Origin: Ignavibacteria bacterium
GTDB lineage: Bacteria > Bacteroidota > Ignavibacteria > Tepidaquicellales > Tepidaquicellaceae
Assembly: GCA_019694675.1 (NCBI GenBank)
Contig: JAIBBK010000007.1
Location: forward strand, 1-48,951
DNA length: 48,951 nt
Direction: 5' to 3'
In this document: positions 8,277 through 16,540 of the stretch, piece by piece
Layout of the letters: every line of letters begins with the position of its first letter
How positions within the stretch are numbered: the stretch's first letter is position 1
Made by a program: the position numbers and the translations under genes
The notes under the pieces: model-generated
The model's database searches: none
What the model was told of the DNA's origin: nothing
What the model saw: the letters and a program-made list of their open reading frames with translations, nothing else

Positions 8277-9206
8277 ATGAAGAAGATCTCAATTGCAATA
8301 CACGGCGGCGCGGGCACAATCCTCCGGTCAAATATGACTCAGGAGATTGAGCAGAATTATGTTCGCTCGCTCAATGATGCTGTCACTTCGGGATGGAATG
8401 TCCTTACCGATGGCGGGAGCGCTCTTGACGCGGTTACTGAAACAGTCAGGTCTCTTGAGGATGATCCGCTCTTCAATGCGGGGCGGGGATCTGTCTTCAC
8501 AAGCGATGCAACTCACGAAATGGATGCTGCTGTAATGGACGGCCTCACGAAGAATGCCGGAGCTGTGTCCCTTGTGAGCAAGGTCAGAAATCCTGTTCTG
8601 CTTGCAAGACTTATTATGGAGAATACAGATCATATTTTCCTTTGCGGGGCAGCCGCTGAGAAGTTTGCGGAAGAACACGGGATAGTGCCTGAGAGTGATG
8701 AGTACTTTTTCACTCAGGCAAGATTTGATCAGCTACAGAAAGCGAAGTCAAAGGCCGGGATCATACTGGATCATTCAGACGACAAACAGCTCGGGACGGT
8801 GGGCGCCGTGGCATTGGATTCAAACGGAAACCTCGCCGCCGCCACATCCACCGGTGGCATGACAAATAAATGGCCGGGGCGTGTTGGAGACAGCGCAATA
8901 ATCGGAGCTGGCACTTATGCGGATAATGACACCTGCGCCGTGTCCTGCACCGGGCATGGGGAGTACTTTATGCGTGCAGTGACTGCGTATGAAGTTTCCG
9001 CATTGATGAAGCTGAAGGGATTGAGCCTTGAAGGATCTGCCTGGTTTGCTATTCATGAATCCCTTGCAAAGCTCGGGGGCAAAGGCGGACTGATCGCGGT
9101 TGACCGGCTTGGCAATGTGGCTATGCCTTTCAACTCGGAAGGAATGTACAGGGCTTGTTTCACCTCTGGTATGGATGAACCGCTCATCGCCATCTTTGAG
9201 AACTGA
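8277..9206 (+). CDS. Isoaspartyl peptidase / plant-type L-asparaginase (Ntn hydrolase)
   Basis: The enzyme hydrolyses beta-aspartyl (isoaspartyl) dipeptides and L-asparagine. It is made as a precursor that cleaves itself into alpha and beta subunits. The 309-residue product has the N-terminal IAIHGGAGTI, the EDDPLFNAGRGSVF loop and EMDAAVMDG. The autocleavage and nucleophile site is at GTVGAVALD with Thr174, followed by AAATSTGGMTNKWPGRVGDSAIIGAGTYAD, which holds the substrate Arg/Asp contacts. No signal peptide, so cytoplasmic. Homologues begin near KKISIAIHGGAG, so ATG 8277 is favoured although it directly follows a terminator T-run and has no Shine-Dalgarno site. An in-frame ATG at 8238 would require translating through the terminator stem. 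Confidence 0.93.
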   Translation: MKKISIAIHGGAGTILRSNMTQEIEQNYVRSLNDAVTSGWNVLTDGGSALDAVTETVRSLEDDPLFNAGRGSVFTSDATHEMDAAVMDGLTKNAGAVSLVSKVRNPVLLARLIMENTDHIFLCGAAAEKFAEEHGIVPESDEYFFTQARFDQLQKAKSKAGIILDHSDDKQLGTVGAVALDSNGNLAAATSTGGMTNKWPGRVGDSAIIGAGTYADNDTCAVSCTGHGEYFMRAVTAYEVSALMKLKGLSLEGSAWFAIHESLAKLGGKGGLIAVDRLGNVAMPFNSEGMYRACFTSGMDEPLIAIFEN

Positions 9207-9276
9207 CAACTGCATTACGGCTGAATCTCATTCCTGACTGAGTAATTGCTCAGACTACCATTGAACGAACACAGAA

Positions 9277-9313
9277 ACAAAAAGTTGAACCCTAAAAACT
9301 CAGGATTCAACTT
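9277..9313 (-). terminator. Intrinsic terminator of the DUF1460-plsY-transketolase operon
   Basis: On the minus strand an inverted repeat (AAGTTGAA/TTCAACTT, one mismatch, then three more pairs; 9282-9293 with 9302-9313) is followed by TTTTTGTTT. It lies about 80 bases after the transketolase stop at 9392. Confidence 0.65.
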
Positions 9314-9391
9314 CAGATCATTAAAACATCATCGCAAAACATCCAAACGGCTTCCACATTTTCTCAGCCCAGTCAATACTGATTGCGGAGA

Positions 9392-10279
9392 TCAGATCTC
9401 AGCCATCTCTTCAAGATCAAAGAAATCTCCGAACTTTGTCGGTGCAAGTTCTTTGATGGCTATTGCTGCCTGCTCCATGTTTGGCGGGACTCCGTGCCAT
9501 TTGTAATTGTCTTCCATGAACGAGACTCCCCTGCCCATGAAAGTATTTGCGATTATGGCCTTCGGCTTTCCCTTAACTGCCTTAGATTCGTTCAATGTAT
9601 CAATGATCTCCTTCATGTTATGTCCGTCAATGTCATAGACATGCCATCCGAATGCCTTTAGCTTATCGGCAAGCGGCTCAAGCTTCAGAACACTTTCAGT
9701 ACGGTTGTCTATCTGGCACCTGTTCCTGTCAATGATCATTGTGATATTGTCAACATTATGATGCGCGGCAGTCATCATTGCTTCCCACAGTTGTCCTTCC
9801 TGCAGTTCTCCGTCACCGTTGATGCAATATACATAGTTGTCCTTACCGTTCAGCCTCAGGCCGAGTGCGGCGCCCACCGCTACGGACAACCCCTGGCCGA
9901 GAGATCCGGATGCGATCTCTACACCGGGAACACCGTGCGTCTTTGGCGGAGCAGGATGGCCCTGCAGTCTGCCGTTGATTCGCCTCAGCGTTCTTAATTC
10001 CTCAAGCGGAATGAATCCCCTTCTTGCAAGCGTGGCATACCACACTGGCGCGATGTGGCCAATTGACAGAAAGAAGTAATCTCTCTCCGGATACTCAGGG
10101 TTCTTGCTGTCTATGTTCAGAACGTTGAAGTACATTGCGGTGAATATATCCGCCATGCCGAGCGGCGCTCCGGAGTGTCCCGTGCCTGCGATCACAAGCA
10201 TGTGGATCAGGTCTCTTCTGATCTGTCTTGCCATTTCGTCGAGATCGGCGATGTCTGTGATCTGTGGGTTTCTGCTCAT
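9392..10279 (-). CDS. Transketolase, N-terminal (thiamine diphosphate-binding) subunit
   Basis: One half of a split transketolase of the pentose phosphate pathway. The 295-residue protein covers only the TPP-binding domain: TGHSGAPLGMADI (33-45), SIGHIAPVWYATLARRGF, HPAPPKTHGVPGVEIASGSLGQGLSVAVGAALG (108-140) and the TPP/Mg motif GDGELQEGQLWEA (155-167) with DRNRCQIDN after it. It ends after GVSFMEDNYKWHG. A normal transketolase is over 600 residues, so a partner C-terminal subunit is required. In most genomes it sits directly downstream, but here a terminator and a convergent asparaginase gene follow. It is last in a tight minus-strand operon (11-base gap to plsY). Confidence 0.93.
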   Translation of the reverse strand: MSRNPQITDIADLDEMARQIRRDLIHMLVIAGTGHSGAPLGMADIFTAMYFNVLNIDSKNPEYPERDYFFLSIGHIAPVWYATLARRGFIPLEELRTLRRINGRLQGHPAPPKTHGVPGVEIASGSLGQGLSVAVGAALGLRLNGKDNYVYCINGDGELQEGQLWEAMMTAAHHNVDNITMIIDRNRCQIDNRTESVLKLEPLADKLKAFGWHVYDIDGHNMKEIIDTLNESKAVKGKPKAIIANTFMGRGVSFMEDNYKWHGVPPNMEQAAIAIKELAPTKFGDFFDLEEMAEI

Positions 10280-10290
10280 CTGTTATTTGT

Positions 10291-10923
10291 TTATGATTTT
10301 TTAGTTGTTATGAATTTATACACAGGTACTACATGCTTCGTCATTGCCGCGGCGCATACGCTCAGTGTTGTGAGAAATAGCGCATCCTGCGGAGAATAGA
10401 TAGATTTCATAAAGGAAACAGGCGCAATGATATTCCTGAGTATGAAATCTGAAAAGAACGTTGCGGGCACTGCAACAAGTGCCACAGCCGATGCAAAGTG
10501 CACGTTGTTGACCAAAAGACGAGTTGCGAAATAAACTGCGAGCCATATCCCGACGAGTGCCGGATCGGCCGCAAGCAAAATTCCTGCCGCCGATGAAAGT
10601 CCCCTGCCCCCCTTGAATTTCGTCCATACCGGGAAATTATGACCCATGACAAGCGCTCCGGCAAGCACCGAGAACGAAAAGCCGTCGATCTTGAAAACGT
10701 GCAGGTAAAGAAACGCAGGTATGAAACCCTTCAGCAGGTCCATGAACAGCACTGCAATACCGTCGGCTTTTGACTGCGTTACATCGTAAACATTCATTGC
10801 ACCGGCATTTCCGCTTCCTTCCTGAAGTATGTTGCGGCTTCTCAGCAGTTTCATATAAAGGTATGCAGTCGGCAATGAACCGATCAGGTAGAAAAGAACA
10901 ATAAGGGAAATGCCGAATCCCAT
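10291..10923 (-). CDS. plsY: Glycerol-3-phosphate acyltransferase PlsY
   Basis: The inner-membrane enzyme that transfers an acyl group from acyl phosphate to glycerol-3-phosphate, the first step of phospholipid synthesis. The 210-residue product has five to six hydrophobic segments and the three conserved loops: GSLPTAYL (15-22); GSGNAGAMNVYDV (37-49, with the G-S-G-N signature); and GHNFPVWTKFKGGRGLSSAAG (95-114, with the conserved GHxFPxxxxFKGGKG-type motif, here GGRG). Length fits the family. The 3-base gap to the DUF1460 gene and 11-base gap to the transketolase subunit indicate one transcript. Confidence 0.95.
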   Translation of the reverse strand: MGFGISLIVLFYLIGSLPTAYLYMKLLRSRNILQEGSGNAGAMNVYDVTQSKADGIAVLFMDLLKGFIPAFLYLHVFKIDGFSFSVLAGALVMGHNFPVWTKFKGGRGLSSAAGILLAADPALVGIWLAVYFATRLLVNNVHFASAVALVAVPATFFSDFILRNIIAPVSFMKSIYSPQDALFLTTLSVCAAAMTKHVVPVYKFITTKKS

Positions 10924-10926
10924 ATC

Positions 10927-11787
10927 TTACTTCATTTCAGTAACGCGGGCAACCATTATGCCGTCCTGCTTTGGATTGGCAGTTATGTATTCCTGAATTT
11001 CCGATCTCGAGATCTCCACCTCTTTGTTCTTCAAAGACGCATGAAGGAGGTACGTGCCAGTCTCATCTTTGTAAACTAGTCCCGTGTGAGCAATATCAAG
11101 GCCGTCCAGCGTTGATGTAATTCCGATTATGTCGCCGCTCTGCAGTTTGTCGTAAACAGACGCGATCATGTTCTCCGGAATGTAGAACGATTCCCTGGAG
11201 TTGATCGCACTCTCTGCTTCCTGTATGCCCGCAAGGTTTCCGCGATCTGAAAGCTGTTTGTAAGAGCCGCTGTGAGCTGACATGAAGTCTATGTACTTGT
11301 CATAAACAATACCTCCGATATCCCGTGTAATGTCCTTTACTATCCCCTTCGATTCATTGTCAAAGATCCAGTCGCTGAAATAATGAAGCCTTGACGGATA
11401 TCCCGTATTTGATCCTCCCCTGTACCTTATCTTCTCAAGTTCCTTCACATAGGAATCGAAATCGGTCTTGCCTTCTTTGAGAAGCCTTCCCATTACAAGG
11501 CAGTTCTCGACGAATGTAACGCAGTCGAGCCCTGTAATGTGAACCACCACTTTCTCGCGGTTAGGGTCTTCGTCAAGCGTGCCTGCAACGTACGGAGTGC
11601 CCATGAACGACTTACCGATCTCAACCATCGCATTATTCAGCGGAAGGTTTGCCCAACCCGCATCAAGTGATGCAAGTTTCTTCTTACACTTGGCATTTTC
11701 ATAATCATCAAATCCGCGGGAGTGATTTACCGGCAGCAGTAGGCAGAGCAAAATTGCTGTTAATGCGGCGCGAGTTATTGTTGACAA
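10927..11787 (-). CDS. DUF1460 family NlpC/P60-like amidase, exported
   Basis: A 286-residue exported protein of the DUF1460 family. Structurally characterised members have an NlpC/P60-like papain fold and act as N-acetylmuramoyl-L-alanine amidases. An N-terminal hydrophobic signal (residues 6-20) is followed by IGKSFMGTPYVAGTLD and the nucleophile motif TGLDCVTFVENCLV with Cys89; RYRGG...YPSRLHYFSDWI is also typical. The likely catalytic His is His234 in DIAHTGLVYK. The frame begins at TTG 11787; no ATG is suitably placed. It heads an operon with plsY and the transketolase subunit, so cell-wall, lipid and carbon genes are co-transcribed. The peptidoglycan role is family inference. Confidence 0.87.
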   Translation of the reverse strand: MSTITRAALTAILLCLLLPVNHSRGFDDYENAKCKKKLASLDAGWANLPLNNAMVEIGKSFMGTPYVAGTLDEDPNREKVVVHITGLDCVTFVENCLVMGRLLKEGKTDFDSYVKELEKIRYRGGSNTGYPSRLHYFSDWIFDNESKGIVKDITRDIGGIVYDKYIDFMSAHSGSYKQLSDRGNLAGIQEAESAINSRESFYIPENMIASVYDKLQSGDIIGITSTLDGLDIAHTGLVYKDETGTYLLHASLKNKEVEISRSEIQEYITANPKQDGIMVARVTEMK

Positions 11788-12006
11788 ATAGTAATCGTTG
11801 AATTTTCAATGAAATTAAGCATTATTAACTTTATTTTAAAGCCACGGATGTTCAGGCAGGAGCTTGCTTGTTGCCGGGGGCAGGGAGTTTTGTAAAATCC
11901 TTCCACAATGTGTAAAATTTTATGACTGAAAGTAACGTGTCCCGCTTCACTTGATCACCCGTATCACAAGCATCTGACTATAATCTTAAAGACATAAACG
12001 AATAAT

Positions 12007-12495
12007 ATGAATGATGTCGTAACGCCGGCAATAAGTATCCGTCCGGCACTGAAGGATGATGCAAAAGAGATCATCCGGCTCATTGTTGAGCTTGCAGATT
12101 TTGAGAAACTGGATCCGCCGGATGAGGATGCAAGAAGGCGGCTCATTGAGGATGCCTTTGGACCAGATCCTCCTTTCAGAGTACTTCTTGCCGAGCTTGG
12201 AGGGAAAGCAGTCGGCTATGCATTCTACCTTTTCACGTATTCCTCCTTCCATGCAAAGAAGACTCTTTATCTTGAGGACATATACATAAGCGCAGATCAC
12301 AGAAGGCACGGGATAGGTAAGATCTTCATGGAGAAGCTGAAAGAGATCGCAAAGGAGAATGACTGTCACCGGATGGAATGGGTTGTTCTTGACTGGAATC
12401 AGAATGCGATAGATTTCTACGAAAAACTCGGGGCAAGACATTTGAATGAATGGAAGACCTACCGGCTCATAATCGGCGGCAGGAGTGAGCATTAA
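12007..12495 (+). CDS. GNAT family N-acetyltransferase (SAT-like)
   Basis: A 162-residue cytoplasmic acetyltransferase. The GNAT fold is readable: beta-1 ISIRPALKDDAKEIIRLIVELADFE, beta-4 LYLEDIYISADHRRHGIG with the acetyl-CoA pyrophosphate motif R-x-x-G-x-G (99-104), and the C-terminal WVVLDWNQNAIDFYEKLGARHLNEWKTYRL, which resembles spermidine/diamine N1-acetyltransferases. A polyamine or thialysine-type substrate is therefore likely but not shown. It stands alone, 220 bases from the divergent DUF1460 gene and 84 bases before the sigma-factor gene. Confidence 0.88.
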   Translation: MNDVVTPAISIRPALKDDAKEIIRLIVELADFEKLDPPDEDARRRLIEDAFGPDPPFRVLLAELGGKAVGYAFYLFTYSSFHAKKTLYLEDIYISADHRRHGIGKIFMEKLKEIAKENDCHRMEWVVLDWNQNAIDFYEKLGARHLNEWKTYRLIIGGRSEH

Positions 12496-12579
12496 ACCAA
12501 AGAAAGCCCGGTATTGTCTTTATAGTGAAGGCATTTCAGGGCAAAATACAGAAATCAATCACAGGAACTTAACTGCGAA

Positions 12580-13170
12580 TTGAGCGACAGGCAAATAGAC
12601 ATAGAGAGTGATGATACTGAGATAATCGAAGCCTTCAGGAACGGTTCGCAGAATGCGTTCAATATTCTGATAAGGAAGTATCAGAAGAAAATATACTGGA
12701 TCGTGAGGAAGATGGTTGTTGATCATGATGATGCCGATGACATTACGCAGGAAGTTTTCATAAAACTGCACAGTTCACTGAGTGAATTCAGGGGTGAGTC
12801 AAAGTTCTTCACATATTTGTATAAGATCGCAATGAACTATTCACTGAATCATCTGAACAGGAAAAAGAGAGAGAATATGAGATCTGCCGACATCAGCACC
12901 GTGGAGATCGAATCCGACGAAAAGCCGTTTGACACTGTGATTGATGAGCAGGAGAGGACCAAACTGCTTGAAGAGGCGATAAGAAGTCTCCCCGATCAGC
13001 AGAGGGCTGTCTTCAATATGCGATACTATGACGATATGAGCTATGAAGAGATCTCCAAACTGCTTGAGAGATCCGTAGGCGGTATGAAGGCAAACTACTT
13101 TCACGCTGTGAGGAACATTCAAAAGTTCCTGAGCAATTGTAAACGAAAAGAACTTCTGGAAGGAAGTTGA
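12580..13170 (+). CDS. ECF-type RNA polymerase sigma factor
   Basis: A 196-residue sigma-70 family factor with region 2 (about 20-95: AFRNGSQNAFNILIRKYQKKIY, then DADDITQEVFIKL, then FRGESKFFTYLYKIAMNYSLNHL) and region 4 (about 130-185: LEEAIRSLPDQQRAVFNMRYYDDMSYEEISKLL with the recognition-helix segment SVGGMKANYFHAVRNI). No regions 1 or 3, so ECF class. The start is TTG at 12580, since no in-frame ATG is nearby; AGGAA lies about 12 bases upstream. The next two genes follow at 1-base and 3-base gaps. They encode a one-pass membrane protein and a Spy-like periplasmic protein, which fits an envelope-stress sigma/anti-sigma unit. Confidence 0.93.
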   Translation: MSDRQIDIESDDTEIIEAFRNGSQNAFNILIRKYQKKIYWIVRKMVVDHDDADDITQEVFIKLHSSLSEFRGESKFFTYLYKIAMNYSLNHLNRKKRENMRSADISTVEIESDEKPFDTVIDEQERTKLLEEAIRSLPDQQRAVFNMRYYDDMSYEEISKLLERSVGGMKANYFHAVRNIQKFLSNCKRKELLEGS

Positions 13171-13171
13171 A

Positions 13172-13918
13172 ATGAAAACTAATTCTAAATATACAGAAGA
13201 GGAACTACTTCACTCTCTCGTTGACTTTGCCGACGGGAAGGAACTGGAAGAAGATCTGAAGCGTGAGATCGGCAACCGGATCGCGCAGGACGGGTCATTC
13301 CGGAAGCAGTATGAAGAGATCCGGAATGCACTGAACTTCCTCTCCGAAGCAAAGTTCTCCGGGCCGCCGGAACATTACTTCAATAATCTTCCGGTGAGGA
13401 TCAACGAAAAACTGCAGGCGCCTGCACCACAGGGTTTTTGGGAGCGACTGTCCCCCGTTTGGAAGATACTGATTCCCGCAATTCCTGTCATTGCCGCCTT
13501 GCTTGTTTTCCTCTTCACCCGCGACGACAGGATTGAGAAGACACTTGCAATTGACACCGGCAGGAAGGCCGTTGAAGAGACAATCAGGAATGAACCGCCG
13601 GCGGAGACACCGACTGCTAAAATTGACGAAGAGGAAGATACGGCTGATACTCAGACCGAAGAACCGGTTTTGAGAAAGAAGCAGACTGTCCTGAGTCATG
13701 AATATTATGAATACGAATCCGGCCAGACTGAAATCAACCGCTCCGGACTATTTGACAATCCTGTTGCCGATAACATTGATGAGGAAGGATCCGACATTCA
13801 GGATGAATCAAGCATACTGCTAAATGCTACTGAAAATGAAGAGACCGCTGAGGATGAGTTCATGGAACTGACTCCCGAACAGCAGGCAGAAATACTCAAT
13901 ATTTTAAAAAACTCATAA
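13172..13918 (+). CDS. Putative membrane-anchored anti-sigma factor
   Basis: A 248-residue protein with a charged cytoplasmic N-terminus (LLHSLVDFADGKELEEDLKREIGNRIAQDGSFRKQYEEI), a PPEHYFNNLPVRINEKL segment, one transmembrane helix (about 90-112, PAIPVIAALLVFLF) and an acidic, low-complexity extracytoplasmic tail rich in Glu/Asp/Thr. The layout is that of an anti-sigma factor: sigma-binding helices inside, sensor outside. I see no HxxxCxxC zinc anti-sigma motif, so it is not a classical ZAS domain. The call rests on topology and on its position one base after an ECF sigma gene. The tail ends LTPEQQAEILNIL, possibly a short contact helix. Confidence 0.7.
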   Translation: MKTNSKYTEEELLHSLVDFADGKELEEDLKREIGNRIAQDGSFRKQYEEIRNALNFLSEAKFSGPPEHYFNNLPVRINEKLQAPAPQGFWERLSPVWKILIPAIPVIAALLVFLFTRDDRIEKTLAIDTGRKAVEETIRNEPPAETPTAKIDEEEDTADTQTEEPVLRKKQTVLSHEYYEYESGQTEINRSGLFDNPVADNIDEEGSDIQDESSILLNATENEETAEDEFMELTPEQQAEILNILKNS

Positions 13919-13921
13919 GCC

Positions 13922-14482
13922 ATGAAGAGAGCAATAATAATGACCGGGACCCTGGCACTCATTCTTGCCTTTTGTTCGCCGGCACAGTCGCAAAACGACA
14001 GCGCAAGAATGAAGATGAGGCAGGAACTGAACAACCTGATGAAGGAGAAGCTTGTAGAGAAAGTGGGATTAAGCGCAAGCACTGCGGATCAGTTTATGCT
14101 GAAGCTTGAAGAGAACGGAGGAAAGATAAGGGATCTTATGAAAGAGAAGAGGGAGATCATGGACGACATTGACCTTGACCCCGGGGCCGCAGATGTGGAA
14201 ACAAAACTCGACAGGTCACTCGACATAGATATAAAGATCGCGGAGCTTAAGAAAGAGTTCAAGACAGAGCTGAGGCAGTTTATGAGCGCTCAGGAAATTG
14301 CAAAGACGATGAAGTTCCGAATGAAGTTTGACCGTGAACTCAGGCAGGAGATCAGAAAGAAGAGAGGGCTTAACGATGATTTCCGGAAACCCCGCGGCAA
14401 GATGGATCGTGACGGGGAATTCGGCCCGGGCGGGCCTCCGGACAATGACATGCCTCCTCCTCCGCCGCCGGATGAATTTTAG
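13922..14482 (+). CDS. Spy/CpxP-like periplasmic protein of the sigma operon
   Basis: A 186-residue exported protein: signal peptide (MKRAIIMTGTLALILAFCSPAQSQ), then a long, highly charged, Met-rich all-helical region (about 28-150) with the spacing of Spy/CpxP/zinc-resistance-associated (LTXXQ-like) proteins, and a disordered tail with a run of six prolines before DEF. Proteins of this type bind unfolded envelope proteins or metals and often regulate their own envelope-stress system. Here it is the third gene of an ECF sigma/anti-sigma operon (3-base gap), so a chaperone or sensor role is plausible. The homology is weak at sequence level and the call leans on composition, export and context. 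Confidence 0.62.
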   Translation: MKRAIIMTGTLALILAFCSPAQSQNDSARMKMRQELNNLMKEKLVEKVGLSASTADQFMLKLEENGGKIRDLMKEKREIMDDIDLDPGAADVETKLDRSLDIDIKIAELKKEFKTELRQFMSAQEIAKTMKFRMKFDRELRQEIRKKRGLNDDFRKPRGKMDRDGEFGPGGPPDNDMPPPPPPDEF

Positions 14483-14505
14483 CACAAACGCTTCAAAGCA
14501 GAAAT

Positions 14506-14534
14506 GGCTGTCCGGAATTCCCCCCCGGGCGGCC
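14506..14534. terminator. Possible bidirectional hairpin between convergent genes
   Basis: Inverted repeat GGCTGTCCGG / CCGGGCGGCC (14506-14515 with 14525-14534, two mismatches, 9-nt loop) between the stop at 14482 (+) and the stop at 14558 (-). GC-rich but without a T-run on either strand. Confidence 0.35.
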
Positions 14535-14557
14535 ATCTCTCGTATCACCGGGAAGTT

Positions 14558-16540
14558 TTACGGCCTCAGCGTTTCTCTCCCCAGATTGTTTTCAGCTACA
14601 GCCATGTCCGCACCGTCTGTGTAGCCGTCACCATTAAGGTCTGAATGCAGATGATATCCCGCCGCAAATACAAATACATCGTTGTCAATTATCAGCAGGT
14701 CTGATCCGTCTATGTAACCGTTTCCGTCAACATCTCCCGAAATAAAACAGAAACCTGAACCTACCTGCACAAGGTTGTTTCCGTATGCCTGAAAAGAAGA
14801 GGAAGTGAAGTCATACATTACGGGGATGCCGTCAGACTTTAGAGAATCTCCCCCTGCCCTGCTCCACGTCTCAACACACTGTCCGTGCCTCGCAACAATA
14901 TAGTATCTGCCGGGCGGCACGCCTTCGAATGTAAGACTGCATACCCTTGTAACCGAATCGATCACTCCGGAGGCAGAATCAACTGTTGCGTAAGGCGATA
15001 TCGTCTGCCTGATCAGAACGGTAATTGTGTCCCTTCTTGCAAGCATGGTATTATTTGCGGATGCAATGCCTTCGGGTGCGGATCTCAGATCCAGATAAGT
15101 GACCGGATTATTAACTGTGAACTTCAGATGACCTGCGGGGCCGGTAAGCGGCTTTGCCGAACTTCTCCCCGAATTCGACATCGCACTTATATAGTAACGG
15201 ACCGACTTTCCCGATGCCTGCGGTGGAATGTATGCCCGGAATGTGTCAGCAGAGCTTGTCATTGCAAGTTGTGTGTATGCAATGTTAGTATCGGTTCGGT
15301 ACCAGACACTCGCAGATGCAATCCCGCTCTTCGACTTGATGAACGCCTTCACCTCATAGGGAACCAGTGTGTTTGAAGTGTTTTCCAGGCGGGCATGTGA
15401 GATGAACACCGGCTCGTTAACGCCGATCTCCTTAGTGATGCAGTGGATAGCACCGAGCGCTGATATCATTCCGCTGCAGTTTATCCCAACAACCCTGTAA
15501 CCCGGAAGCGCTTCGCGGTAGATCCTCAGAGCTGTCGTATCCTTTGAGAGCCCGTAAATCGGAACGATCACAGTCTTGTTCACAAACACGGAGTTTGTAT
15601 ATGTATAGTAGTTGGCACTTGGAGGATACTGTCCTGAAGTGTTCGGGGGCATGGGGATGCGGATCACATTGTAAGGCCTTCCGAAACAAGTAAGGAAGTT
15701 GCTGAGAACATACTGAAGATTCGCTTCGATCTGCGGCCCGTCTGCAACTCCTGCCGGGTACTCGCCCACGAGCAAAGTTTCCTCATCAAGCAGTTTCATG
15801 TGCATATCAATGTGATGGATCTGATCATAAGGCAGTGTTTCCATTTTGATATACCTGCTGATCCCCATGTACTGATCCATAATGGAGTTGATCTGTGCTT
15901 CCGTCTTGCCGGAGTTTTCATTGAGTATGAGTTTGGATGAAAAGCCCGTACCGTGCCCGTCAACCATGAAGTTGCCGCCGGTTGCAGTGAGGTTGTTCGG
16001 CGAAACTGTTGTCTGATAGATAGGAAGATTCACATAGCCGGCAAAAGTGACCGGGACAGCGTCGTCCAGCGGCCTTGGCCTGTTGTATATCCAGTCCACT
16101 ATTTTGAGGGAGTCCGATATGCCGGAATAGACCGCCCAGGGTCCGTAGTCCCTGCACCAAACGGAATTGAAGGAGGTCTGTATGAATTTCAGATTGACAA
16201 GCGGCACTCCCCCGGAAGTGAGAGAAGATCTTACTGAGTTAGAATCTGAACAGACAATGTAAACAAGGCATTCATCCTGAGCGTAGTCCACTATCTGCCT
16301 TAGTATTGATGTGTATGAAGTCCAGGTGATCATTATTCCCTGAACCTCTTCCCATTCAGCCATAGTCCTTACGGGCGTGGGGGGCGGATTGGTAAACTCC
16401 GATGCAGTGAAGACCGGTGAGTAATTCTTCCACTTCATTTCCTCTTCAAGGCTCATTACATGAGGCAGATCCTGTGCGATGCCCTGCACGGGGAAGATCA
16501 GCATAAACATTAACAGAATCCGGAGATGATTGATGTTCAT
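14558..16540 (-). CDS. Secreted agmatine/peptidyl-arginine deiminase family protein with C-terminal dockerin-like tail
   Basis: A 660-residue exported enzyme of the agmatine deiminase/PPAD family (PAD_porph), which hydrolyses guanidino groups to ureido groups and ammonia. The signal peptide is MNINHLRILLMFMLIFPVQGIAQ; ATG 16540 is chosen for that reason, although the frame is open further upstream. The catalytic motifs are complete: WCRDYGPW with Asp131, TATGGNFMVDG (186-195), HHIDMHMKLLDEE (242-254), TNSVFVN with Asn316, and GAIHCITKE with nucleophile Cys367. After an Ig-like linker region, the last 170 or so residues hold the ETWS module and a two-loop dockerin-like end (ISGDVDGNGYIDGSD, SDLNGDGYTDGAD, final LRP). 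Its substrate could be protein arginine, as for Porphyromonas PPAD, or a free guanidine compound; the sequence does not decide. Confidence 0.88.
   Translation of the reverse strand: MNINHLRILLMFMLIFPVQGIAQDLPHVMSLEEEMKWKNYSPVFTASEFTNPPPTPVRTMAEWEEVQGIMITWTSYTSILRQIVDYAQDECLVYIVCSDSNSVRSSLTSGGVPLVNLKFIQTSFNSVWCRDYGPWAVYSGISDSLKIVDWIYNRPRPLDDAVPVTFAGYVNLPIYQTTVSPNNLTATGGNFMVDGHGTGFSSKLILNENSGKTEAQINSIMDQYMGISRYIKMETLPYDQIHHIDMHMKLLDEETLLVGEYPAGVADGPQIEANLQYVLSNFLTCFGRPYNVIRIPMPPNTSGQYPPSANYYTYTNSVFVNKTVIVPIYGLSKDTTALRIYREALPGYRVVGINCSGMISALGAIHCITKEIGVNEPVFISHARLENTSNTLVPYEVKAFIKSKSGIASASVWYRTDTNIAYTQLAMTSSADTFRAYIPPQASGKSVRYYISAMSNSGRSSAKPLTGPAGHLKFTVNNPVTYLDLRSAPEGIASANNTMLARRDTITVLIRQTISPYATVDSASGVIDSVTRVCSLTFEGVPPGRYYIVARHGQCVETWSRAGGDSLKSDGIPVMYDFTSSSFQAYGNNLVQVGSGFCFISGDVDGNGYIDGSDLLIIDNDVFVFAAGYHLHSDLNGDGYTDGADMAVAENNLGRETLRP

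Noticed and set aside
7859..8317. Antisense gene across the PorV-like gene end
   Set aside because: It is the complement of a well-supported coding region and of the terminator; its sequence has no domain character.
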